Shown: positions 29,676 through 37,344 of the stretch, in pieces
Numbering within the stretch: the first letter of the stretch is position 1
Layout: the number at the start of each line of letters is the position of its first letter
Assembly: GCF_014773395.1 (NCBI RefSeq)
Contig: NZ_JACXAF010000004.1
Coordinates: 124,001-188,000 of the forward strand
Direction of reading: 5' to 3'
Length of the DNA stretch: 64,000 nucleotides
DNA from: Neiella litorisoli
GTDB lineage: Bacteria > Pseudomonadota > Gammaproteobacteria > Enterobacterales > Neiellaceae
The notes under the pieces: generated by a model
The model's input: the letters and a program-made list of their open reading frames with translations, nothing else
Databases searched by the model: none
Told to the model about the DNA's origin: nothing
Position numbers and translations under genes: made by a program

Positions 29676-29729
29676 CTAATGATTAAATTTGATGTAATTT
29701 AATTAAAAATATGTTGTTGATCATGCTTT
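29676..29729 (-). promoter_or_regulatory. Upstream module shared with the sulfatase gene
   Basis: CTAATGATTAAATTTGATG starts a 54-base block that ends in TATGTTGTTGATCATGCTTT and aligns gaplessly with 19107-19160. It lies 115-170 nt before galT, beyond the LacI operator, and could also affect the divergent regulator. Confidence 0.4.
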
Positions 29730-29811
29730 GTGCCAGCCAACGAAAGTCGCTGAGCGTTCGGCCGAATGATCAACAAAAGCCACCATCACGGCTTTACTCA
29801 ATGACGATAAG

Positions 29812-30828
29812 ATGACGACAATCAAGGACATAGCGAAGGTTGCGGGCGTTTCAACGGCGACCGTTTCGCGCGTGGTTAACAACGGCCCCAAGGTTGGCCC
29901 CAAAACCCGAGACAAAATCATTCAGATCATGCATGAGCTGGGTTACACCCCCAATGCCAATGCTCGCGCCTTGGTCACGCGCAAATCAAAAACCATTGGC
30001 GTGGTGATCCCTGAGATCAGCGATCCGTTTTTCGCGTCGTTAGCCACCGGCGTTGAGCAAGTGGCCAGAGAAACCAGCAATCAGCTGCTATTGAGTACCG
30101 GTAAAATTTCGGCTCAAACCGAGTTAGAAGCCATTCAACTCCTCATTGAACAGCGCTGCGATATCATCATCGCCCACTCAAAATTAATTGCCGATGACAC
30201 TTTGGTTGAGCTGTGCCAGCAAATTCCCGGATTCGTGCTGATTGACCGCCACATTGAGGCGGTAAAAGACAAATGCATTTGGCTGGACAATATCGAAGGG
30301 GGTCGCATTGCAGCCCGACATTTACTGTCGCTGGGGCATCAACAACTGGCAGTGATTAATAGCCACTATGAAATTGAAGATCCCTATTTGCGTTTGCAGG
30401 GCTTTCGCGAGGAGGTTGAGCACAGTGGTATTGAGGCTTCAAACGAGCCGCTGATCGTCAAGCATGAGCCGAGCCTTAGAGGTGGCGAGCTCGCCGCCCA
30501 AGCACTAATCGCCAGCGGCAAGCCATTTAGCGCGATATTCGCCTACAACGATGCCATGGCCATTGGCGCGATTTCAGTACTCGAGGCAAATGGTTATCGG
30601 GTGCCGCAGGATGTTTCAGTGTTGGGGTTTGATGATGTCATGTTGTCTCAATACTCCAGACCGAAATTAACCACCCTGCGCTACCCCATTCAACAAATGG
30701 CCAAACACGCAGCTCAGCTTGCCCGAGCGATGGCTCTTGGTCAGCCGCTGTCAACGGCAGCCAGCCAATCTTATGTGCCGGAACTGATTCAACGAGACTC
30801 CGTCAAACCGCTGCCGTCATCAAGCTGA
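29812..30828 (+). CDS. LacI-family transcriptional repressor, probably of the gal operon
   Basis: The 338-residue regulator has the N-terminal LacI helix-turn-helix TIKDIAKVAGVSTATVSRVVNN and the hinge helix YTPNANARALVTRKS. The periplasmic-binding-protein-like sugar domain starts with TIGVVIPEISDPFFASLATG and contains FAYNDAMAIGAISVLEANGY and VSVLGFDDVMLSQYSRPKLTT. It is divergent from galT with a palindromic operator between, so it probably senses galactose or a derivative and represses galT-galK-symporter. Whether it also touches the ulvan genes is unknown; no second copy of the palindrome was seen. Confidence 0.88.
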   Translation: MTTIKDIAKVAGVSTATVSRVVNNGPKVGPKTRDKIIQIMHELGYTPNANARALVTRKSKTIGVVIPEISDPFFASLATGVEQVARETSNQLLLSTGKISAQTELEAIQLLIEQRCDIIIAHSKLIADDTLVELCQQIPGFVLIDRHIEAVKDKCIWLDNIEGGRIAARHLLSLGHQQLAVINSHYEIEDPYLRLQGFREEVEHSGIEASNEPLIVKHEPSLRGGELAAQALIASGKPFSAIFAYNDAMAIGAISVLEANGYRVPQDVSVLGFDDVMLSQYSRPKLTTLRYPIQQMAKHAAQLARAMALGQPLSTAASQSYVPELIQRDSVKPLPSSS

Positions 30829-30918
30829 ATTTCCTTGCGTTTTGCTAAATGAGAATCATCTCTGGAACAGCGCATCTTTGCCAGATCACAAAAACGACCT
30901 TTTGTGAGTGATTTTGAT

Positions 30919-30937
30919 TTATCATGATTGTTGGTGA
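30919..30937 (+). promoter_or_regulatory. Candidate operator (GGTGA-type motif) upstream of the DUF1080 gene
   Basis: TTATCATGATTGTTGGTGA lies 75 nt before the start. In gene orientation it has the same polarity as the sites before the minus-strand genes, which supports a directional motif. Confidence 0.4.
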
Positions 30938-31011
30938 TTTTTCTTCTTGCTATTTTAGCGCTAGTAATTCGCTTTGGGGCAATTCGTCATGCCCCCAAAT
31001 AACAAGGACTC

Positions 31012-31638
31012 ATGATGAAACTACTTTCCACTTTAGCGCTAGCAGCAACGATCGCATTAACCGGTTGCCAATCAACAAGCTCGACCACTGACAATCAGCC
31101 GATCGAACTGTTTAACGGCTCAGATTTAAGCAACTGGACCATCGAAAGCAATGGCCAATTTTCGGTATCAAATGGTGTCATCAAGTTAAATCGAGGCACC
31201 GGCTGGCTGCGCTCGAATGAAAAATTCTCCGATTACGTGCTGACCATCGAGTTTCGTTTCATGGAAGACCGCGCCAACAGCGGCATTTTTGTGCGCACTC
31301 AAGAAACCATGCATCAGGACGAAAAAGGCTATCCCAACAATGGCTACCAAGTCCAAGCCATGGACACCATGGAAGGCAACGCTTTAGGTAAATTGCTGCC
31401 TTATGGCGCGCCAGAGTTTCAACACACTTTTGATTTAGAAGCACTGAAGCGCGCCTACAAGCCTTACGGTCAATGGCACACCTATGAGATCACTGCCAAA
31501 GGCGAAACGCTGGAAGTGAAGCTAAACGGTGAAGTAATTTCTACTGCGACCAGTATCAAAAACCTTGACGGCCACATTGGTATTCAAGGCGAATTTGGCT
31601 TGCTGGAATTCCGCAAAATTGAAGTGCTTGAGCTGTAA
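31012..31638 (+). CDS. DUF1080 (3-keto-disaccharide hydrolase-type) lipoprotein
   Basis: The 208-residue lipoprotein (lipobox ALTGCQSTS) is a single concanavalin-like beta-sandwich with the family marks IELFNGSDLSNWTIE, RANSGIFVRTQE, NNGYQVQAMDT and GHIGIQGEFGLLEFRKIEV. Some members of Pfam PF06439 hydrolyse 3-keto-glycosides, and others may only bind sugar. The family is very common in Planctomycetes, Verrucomicrobia and Bacteroidetes. It is the first gene of a plus-strand group leading to a PL25-like lyase and an ECF sigma factor. ATG 31012 or 31015 are both possible; AAGG at 31004 suits the second slightly better. Confidence 0.82.
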   Translation: MMKLLSTLALAATIALTGCQSTSSTTDNQPIELFNGSDLSNWTIESNGQFSVSNGVIKLNRGTGWLRSNEKFSDYVLTIEFRFMEDRANSGIFVRTQETMHQDEKGYPNNGYQVQAMDTMEGNALGKLLPYGAPEFQHTFDLEALKRAYKPYGQWHTYEITAKGETLEVKLNGEVISTATSIKNLDGHIGIQGEFGLLEFRKIEVLEL

Positions 31639-31722
31639 TTATCAGCCCGCACCTGCTGATGCCTCTGGGTCGATCTAGCACCCAGAGGTAACGTCATCAA
31701 CCGACTGACAAAGGTCCATGCG

Positions 31723-33462
31723 ATGCACCATTCAACAAGCAATAAACTCGCGACCCTATTGCAATTAAACAAAGCACTCATCCCTGCCCTGCTGTGCTCA
31801 TCAGCACTCACCTTAACAACGGCCTGTTCATCACCGCAAAGTGCGGTAACCGCTGCGACCGAAACATCAGCCAGCGCCCTAACCGAACAAGCATTTTTCG
31901 AGCAAAGAACCGCACTGATTATCAAGCATTCTCACCACGACGGTACCTTTGCTGCACTACAAGGTCTGGTTAACCCACAAGATCCTGAAAGCGCAGAATA
32001 CTGGCGCTGGCGCATTGACCAGTACCTGTATGGCCAATACCCTGAGTACCAGCCGATTTATGATGCCTACACGGCCGGCAAAAGCTTCCGTGAAATCTAT
32101 GCCTTACCGGAAGAAAATCTGGGGCCAAAGAAAAAGCTACCAAGCAAATTACCGGCGTTACCGGCAGGCCACTTTAGCGACAATTTACAGGGTAATCCGC
32201 ACACTGGCTGGCACGATTTCAGTAACAATAAGGTCTACATTGTTTATCAGGGCAAGTTAACCGACCCTTACATCGCCAGTTATGATCTCACCACCCAGCA
32301 ATGGGATGGCCCATACAAAGCCGCTGAAAGCACGCTGTCCAAAGGCGATCGTAAAATCGACAGCCATGGTCGCCCGGTCATTGAGCAAGACAGCCTTGGC
32401 CACTTCCATATCATTTATGGCGGCCACGGTGGTGAACGCGAAGATGGCTTGAATCCAATGTCATTCGACACGCCACACGCCGGCGGCCGGATGTTGCATG
32501 TGGTGTCAGAAAAGCCCAACGACATTAGCTCGTTTAAACAAGTCAACGACATCACGCCGTTTGCGTCTTACACCGCCAGCCACAAAATGGCCAATGGCGA
32601 TATTTACTTGTTTACCCGCGCAGGCACCCACAAATCACCTTGGGTTTATTACAAGATGAAAAGTGGCAACAAGACCTTTGAGCCGCCGGTAGAAATCACT
32701 TGGCCAACGCCGCAAATTGGCGATCCGATTACCGTTGATACCCATTACATCAAGCCGGAAAAGGTGTCAGATACCGAAATTGCAATTAGCTATTTGTGGC
32801 ATGCCTGTAACTTCAAAGAAATCCACAACAAGCAAAACTACGGTCGTCTCAATGCTTACTACATGAAGCTCGACACCACTGACGATACCTTTTACAACGC
32901 CAATAACGAGAAGCTAACGCTGCCAATCACCATTGCTGCGTCAAACCAGATGACGCTGGCTTATGATTCTGAAAAACATGGTGAGACCAGCTTTAGTACC
33001 ACGCCGTTAGTACTCGAAAACGGCCAAGCGGCGGTGGCTTATCAGGTTCGCGCGCCGGGTATTAGAGAGTGGCGGATGACTTCCTTTGCAGATGGCAAGT
33101 GGACTCATAGCCAGCCCCTGCCGGGAACAGAAAATCGCACCCTGACCGATAGTACCGGTAAACCAGTGGCCAACATGATCAACCTCGAACTGGTGGGCGG
33201 TAATAGCTCTAGTAATCAAGCCATGGTGCTGTACAAAACTAGCAAGGGCGATGCGGTGTTTGCCTCGGCAAGCCGAGCCAATGCTAACAGCCAAGACTGG
33301 CGCATCGTTGAAGACCACCTGAGCGTCGCTAAAGCGCGCATGGAGATGAGTCCGGTGCGTAATGAAACAGGGGATACAGTTGCTGTGATCTTGAATGTTC
33401 GCAAAGGTGCGGCTCAACGCTTGTATCTGTGGCAAGACGGCAAGTTCCAGCCCAAAGGCTAA
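31723..33462 (+). CDS. PL25-like BNR-propeller lyase with extra N-terminal region, lipoprotein
   Basis: The 579-residue protein has a lipobox, LTTACSSPQ, then about 100 residues absent from its paralogue at 16080-17540. Then comes a BNR_4 propeller with the same blade signatures: NKVYIVYQGKLTDPYIASYD, FHIIYGGHGGERED, ANGDIYLFTRAGTHKSPWVYYK and ISYLWHACNFKEIH. The conserved GGHGG and GDIYLF blades suggest a lyase related to PL25, but the active-site surroundings differ (RAGTHKS versus RHGAHRS), so its specificity may differ. It sits 84 bp after the DUF1080 gene and upstream of ECF sigma factor 1, separated by a hairpin. The start is ATG 31723 with AAGG 8 nt before it. Confidence 0.77.
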   Translation: MHHSTSNKLATLLQLNKALIPALLCSSALTLTTACSSPQSAVTAATETSASALTEQAFFEQRTALIIKHSHHDGTFAALQGLVNPQDPESAEYWRWRIDQYLYGQYPEYQPIYDAYTAGKSFREIYALPEENLGPKKKLPSKLPALPAGHFSDNLQGNPHTGWHDFSNNKVYIVYQGKLTDPYIASYDLTTQQWDGPYKAAESTLSKGDRKIDSHGRPVIEQDSLGHFHIIYGGHGGEREDGLNPMSFDTPHAGGRMLHVVSEKPNDISSFKQVNDITPFASYTASHKMANGDIYLFTRAGTHKSPWVYYKMKSGNKTFEPPVEITWPTPQIGDPITVDTHYIKPEKVSDTEIAISYLWHACNFKEIHNKQNYGRLNAYYMKLDTTDDTFYNANNEKLTLPITIAASNQMTLAYDSEKHGETSFSTTPLVLENGQAAVAYQVRAPGIREWRMTSFADGKWTHSQPLPGTENRTLTDSTGKPVANMINLELVGGNSSSNQAMVLYKTSKGDAVFASASRANANSQDWRIVEDHLSVAKARMEMSPVRNETGDTVAVILNVRKGAAQRLYLWQDGKFQPKG

Positions 33463-33480
33463 CTTGTCTCTGGCTACATC

Positions 33481-33519
33481 CGCGGTGCCTCTTGTCTTCA
33501 CGGCTAAGCTGGCACCGCG
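33481..33519 (+). terminator. Hairpin between PL25-like lyase and ECF sigma factor 1
   Basis: CGCGGTGCC and GGCACCGCG form a perfect 9-bp stem with a 21-nt loop, followed by TTCTTAAGG. It could end the DUF1080-lyase transcript or attenuate read-through into the sigma gene. The T run is short. Confidence 0.5.
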
Positions 33520-33579
33520 TTCTTAAGGTGCATCAATTTAATATCCCAAACGACCGCGAACCGAACGATAGTGACCTGA

Positions 33580-34146
33580 ATGTCAGCCAAAGGTGCCTTA
33601 ACAAGCAATAGCGCTCAGCTGCCCAGTCGTTCAGATAGCTTTATTCAGCTATTTGAAGCCGACAAAAGGCGCATTTACGCCTACATCTACGCATTCGTCC
33701 ATGACAAAGACGCCGCCGATGAGATTTTTCAGGAGACCAGCGTGCTGCTGTGGCGCGACTTCGACAAGTTTGAAGCCGACAGCAATTTCTCAAAGTGGGC
33801 AAATGGTATCGTCTTTAACCGAGTTCGCAGCTATCGCCGTCTCGATAAGCGATTCAAACTGGGGTTAAGCGATGATCTCGCTGAGCAAGTCGCTGCTACC
33901 ATCGCCCAAAGCGATCCGCTCGGTCACGAAAGTGAAAAGCGCTGGCGTGCCCTGCAAGCCTGCCGCGCGTTACTTCCAAATACCTTGCAACAATTGTATT
34001 GCGATTTTTATATCGAAAATGCCAGCGCCCCAGTTGTGGCCGAGCGCACTGGCCGCTCAGTATTTGCTATTCGCAAATCAGTGCAAAAATTGCGCAAAAA
34101 ACTGTTTGATTGCATTGATCAGAAAAAGCGCGAGGGCCTGTTGTGA
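33580..34146 (+). CDS. ECF RNA polymerase sigma factor (copy 1), Rhodopirellula/Verrucomicrobium type
   Basis: The 188-residue protein has only sigma regions 2 and 4. Region 2 (about 20-85) contains RRIYAYIYAFVHDKDAADEIFQETS and NFSKWANGIVFNRVRSYRR, with promoter-melting aromatic residues. Region 4 (about 125-178) contains LPNTLQQLYCDFYIEN and a helix-turn-helix VAERTGRSVFAIRKSVQKLRKKL. This resembles the ECF group first described in Planctomycetes and Verrucomicrobia. The stop codon overlaps the GTG start of the anti-sigma gene by 4 bp (GTGA), so the pair is co-translated. No clear ribosome site precedes ATG 33580. I infer that it, or its paralogue at 40854, reads the two-box promoters before the rhamnosidase genes. 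Confidence 0.87.
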   Translation: MSAKGALTSNSAQLPSRSDSFIQLFEADKRRIYAYIYAFVHDKDAADEIFQETSVLLWRDFDKFEADSNFSKWANGIVFNRVRSYRRLDKRFKLGLSDDLAEQVAATIAQSDPLGHESEKRWRALQACRALLPNTLQQLYCDFYIENASAPVVAERTGRSVFAIRKSVQKLRKKLFDCIDQKKREGLL

Positions 34147-35843
34147 ATCGCACCGATCAATTTGAACAGATCCGTATGATCGCCGACGCCATTTGTTCGC
34201 AGGAGGCGACGCCAGAACAAGTCGCTACGCTTGAACAACTGCTGGCCGGTGATCAGCAAGCCCAGCAGTTTTACTACCAATACATTGAAATGCACGTTCA
34301 CATGCTGGCCGATGTTGGCCCATCAATGGAGGTGGTGCGGCGTCGTCTACAAGTCGATGAAGTGGTGATCCGCCCGAACTTTGGTCATCAAGGTCGAAAC
34401 CAGCACTGCGCTCAACCAAGCGAGCTTGGCCAGAGCCAGCCGGCGACAGAAACCATCGAATCCCCCTCACTGTCACAATTAGCCGCTCGCCATTTTAACA
34501 AGTGGCTGTTGTTACTCGGGGTTTTTATCGGTCTGTTGGCGACCATGGTGACCTTGATTTTGCTGCAAGGTAACTCAGATGACCACCTCGCAGAAATACT
34601 GGATAACGGCACCTTACGAATCGAAGGATTTGGCAAGATAGAGGCAAACCGCCTTTACCCTGGTCTCTATCACGCCCAACAAGCCACGACCTTAGCGCTG
34701 CAAACTGGCGAGCGTTTAGCGCTGGCCAAAGATACCCAACTAAAGCTCTACAACACCGCAGAAATTGAACTGATTCAAGGCCAATTAGCACTTCAGCACG
34801 CAACCGGCAACAACATCATCTTTGCTGGCCCCCAGTTCCAACTTCACTCTGGCGGCGGTGATGTAACCATCGATCTGACCGGCGCCGATCCGGCGGTAGT
34901 CACCACGGCGCAAGAAGCGCATTTAGTACCCAAGCGGTGGCGGCCCAATCATTATTGGCCGTTTGACAGCCGCAGTGATCGCGTTGTCGATTATGCCGGC
35001 GAAGCTTCTGGAATTGTCGGCAGTGGCGCCAGCAAAGTTAGCGGCATTATCGGCAATGGAGCCTTTCTGTTTGATAACAGCGCCGAAGCGCGCATCAACG
35101 TTGGCAGCGGCGGTGGCACTGCGCCAGCAACCGGCAGTTTTTCGGTAACCGATGGTGTGACCATCGAAGCGCTAGTGGTACCCCATTACGACAGCCAGTT
35201 AAAAGCCGAGTTACTCCACGGCGAAATTGACCAGATCTTCCGAAAAGATCAGCACGACCAAGAGCATCGCATGTTGCTGAGCTTTCAAAACAGCAAAGAC
35301 ACGGCACAGATCAAACCCGAGGGAATTACCGGCGAAGCCATTGGCTTTGGTATGTACTTAGTCGGTCAGGGCTACCACACCTTACGCATGCCACTCGATG
35401 GCAAAGATGGCAGGCCAACACTGGCCGATTTAAAAGACGGTCAGGCTCATCATATTGTTGCCACCTATGATGTCAGAACGGGCCTCAAGGCTATCTACAT
35501 TAACGGTGAAATCGGTGCTTGGTATCGCTACCCTGCCGGCTCGAAAATGCTCAGCGGCGGCTCTGGCATGGCCAACATCGGCAACTCGCCCAATACGCCC
35601 AATTCCGATAGGGAATCTTATTCGGGCGTCATTGATGAAGTCGCCTTTTACGATTTCGCCCTGCCGGCCCATATGGTTCGCCAGCACTATCAATCGACCC
35701 AGCAGCAGGCCAACTATTTCAATGTCACGCCGAACCAATCCAGCCTGCCCCAAGCGCTCATTATTCCACTGCCGGCTCACCATCGAATCACTATTGATCC
35801 AGTGACTGGTTTAGTGAGCGATGTGAAGCCGGCTAGCGAGTAA
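34143..35843 (+). CDS. Membrane anti-sigma factor with FecR-like and LamG lectin domains (copy 1)
   Basis: The 566-residue protein starts at GTG 34143. The N-terminal cytoplasmic part (1-75) has the helical pattern IRMIADAICSQEATPEQVATLEQLL with FYYQYIEMHVHM, as in planctomycete-type anti-sigma domains. A linker follows, then one membrane helix (about 121-141), a periplasmic FecR-like strand domain (about 150-260: TLALQTGERLALAKDTQLKL), and a LamG/concanavalin-like domain (about 275-520). That domain starts HYWPFDSRSDRVVDYAGEASG and ends with the signature GVIDEVAFYDFALP. Such domains often bind carbohydrate. The inferred role is to hold the sigma factor until the periplasmic lectin senses polysaccharide or oligosaccharide. 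Paralogous to 41441-43165. Confidence 0.85.
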   Translation: MNRTDQFEQIRMIADAICSQEATPEQVATLEQLLAGDQQAQQFYYQYIEMHVHMLADVGPSMEVVRRRLQVDEVVIRPNFGHQGRNQHCAQPSELGQSQPATETIESPSLSQLAARHFNKWLLLLGVFIGLLATMVTLILLQGNSDDHLAEILDNGTLRIEGFGKIEANRLYPGLYHAQQATTLALQTGERLALAKDTQLKLYNTAEIELIQGQLALQHATGNNIIFAGPQFQLHSGGGDVTIDLTGADPAVVTTAQEAHLVPKRWRPNHYWPFDSRSDRVVDYAGEASGIVGSGASKVSGIIGNGAFLFDNSAEARINVGSGGGTAPATGSFSVTDGVTIEALVVPHYDSQLKAELLHGEIDQIFRKDQHDQEHRMLLSFQNSKDTAQIKPEGITGEAIGFGMYLVGQGYHTLRMPLDGKDGRPTLADLKDGQAHHIVATYDVRTGLKAIYINGEIGAWYRYPAGSKMLSGGSGMANIGNSPNTPNSDRESYSGVIDEVAFYDFALPAHMVRQHYQSTQQQANYFNVTPNQSSLPQALIIPLPAHHRITIDPVTGLVSDVKPASE

Positions 35844-35856
35844 TGAACGAAGACCG

Positions 35857-37269
35857 TTAGCCTGCCGTCAATTTGCGCACTTCAATGCCAACAATGGCGG
35901 CAAATTTCTCAATCTTTGAAGCGATATGACCGACACCAATCGCACAATGGTGCGACGGACCACCGCGTGACCAGTCATTCATAAACTCACGCGCCCCCAT
36001 TGGGAACTTATAACGGCTATTGGTGTTGCCAATGTGCAACGTCGGGCCGGCGACAGACTCGCCCTCACAGACTTGCAAAAACACCGAACCATCGCGCCGC
36101 GTCACAACTGACATCACGGTCACGGGGCCATGTTTGACGGTCATTTGAATTGACAGCCCTTTACCCGGTTTGCCGTGATAGACCGGCAGTGGCACCAGTC
36201 CGACCCGCCCTTCAGCAATGGCAAAGTGCGCCGGACCATCATGGCCCAAATAAACCACATCATCCTTGAAGTCAGAGAGGTAGAATTCAGAAAATGAGCC
36301 GCCGACGCCAAACAGATCCATGATCTTCATCGCTTGCACGTTCTTGATTTCACACTCACCGGCAATCGGCGTGTTGCTGCCAGTCAACAAGGTATTGCCA
36401 GCAATGACAGAGGTAACGATGTTTTCATACTCGCCCGAGCCTTCGTAGTAATACGCCATCGAGCCTAGCTGATGTTTGGCGATAAGCTTATCGAGCGCCA
36501 CGGAGGTTTTAGCCGCCCGCTGCAACTCACTTTGCTCACACTCGGCGGAGACATCAAACTTGTCTGCAAACTCGGCCAGTTTGGCATTGACTTCATCATC
36601 GCTCACCGCTTGCCGCAAATCGAACAACTCGCACATTTCAAGGATTTCGAAATGGTTACCAAAAGTTGCCGATTGTTGGGTTAAGTCGCTGTAAACATCG
36701 AGCATACCGTTGTAGTAATGGCCTAAGATGCCGACCCGATTTTCGCGCATACCGTGGGCCACTTTGGCGGCATCAACCCAGTCTTTGATTTCTTGCCAGA
36801 CATAATCTTCTTGCAGATAACCCGACACCACATGGTAATCGACGCCGGAGCGATTAAACACGCACGCCAGCTCTGGCAAAGAGCAGGACTGGCAATGTTC
36901 AAGCCACAAGCCGGTCATTTTGCCGCGATCACCCATGGCATTAAATGTTTCATAATCGAGCTGCGCCACCGGCTGAATATTAAGCATCACCACCGGCACT
37001 TTGGCTTTTTGCACCACCGGCAATACCGTTGATGACAGCGCATAGGTGGAGATAAACAAAAAGATGATATCGACATCTTCCGTCTTAAATAGCTGGGCCG
37101 CTTGTCGGGCTTTTTCTGGGTTATCGACCATGCCCGCATCAACCAAATCTGTGCCCATGGCATTGAGCTGATCACGGATCTGATTGTGATAGCCGGTTAG
37201 GTTATCTAAAAGGCCATCAAACTGTGGCCAATAGGTATCCAAACCAATCGAAAATAAACCTGTTTTCAT
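35857..37269 (-). CDS. L-arabinose/L-fucose isomerase-family sugar isomerase
   Basis: The 470-residue cytoplasmic enzyme has the AraA/FucI fold. The metal and substrate residues appear conserved: Glu in AYYYEGSGEYEN, Glu in IAGECEIKNVQAMKIMD, His in LGHDGPAHF and His in SHHCAIGVGH. AAGGAT is well spaced before the ATG. It follows the minus-strand GH106 rhamnosidase by 75 bp, so the pair forms an operon. Since the locus releases mainly L-rhamnose and no RhaA-type isomerase is in the window, the enzyme may isomerise rhamnose, or a related deoxy- or pento-sugar, to the ketose that feeds the microcompartment. Arabinose is the conservative alternative. It is convergent with the anti-sigma gene, with only 13 bp between stops. 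Confidence 0.78.
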   Translation of the reverse strand: MKTGLFSIGLDTYWPQFDGLLDNLTGYHNQIRDQLNAMGTDLVDAGMVDNPEKARQAAQLFKTEDVDIIFLFISTYALSSTVLPVVQKAKVPVVMLNIQPVAQLDYETFNAMGDRGKMTGLWLEHCQSCSLPELACVFNRSGVDYHVVSGYLQEDYVWQEIKDWVDAAKVAHGMRENRVGILGHYYNGMLDVYSDLTQQSATFGNHFEILEMCELFDLRQAVSDDEVNAKLAEFADKFDVSAECEQSELQRAAKTSVALDKLIAKHQLGSMAYYYEGSGEYENIVTSVIAGNTLLTGSNTPIAGECEIKNVQAMKIMDLFGVGGSFSEFYLSDFKDDVVYLGHDGPAHFAIAEGRVGLVPLPVYHGKPGKGLSIQMTVKHGPVTVMSVVTRRDGSVFLQVCEGESVAGPTLHIGNTNSRYKFPMGAREFMNDWSRGGPSHHCAIGVGHIASKIEKFAAIVGIEVRKLTAG

Positions 37270-37344
37270 TGTTCAATCCTTAGTGCTTTCCGACACTTTC
37301 ACTAATACATGCCATTTCGCAGCGCACGAAACCGATTGGTGGCG

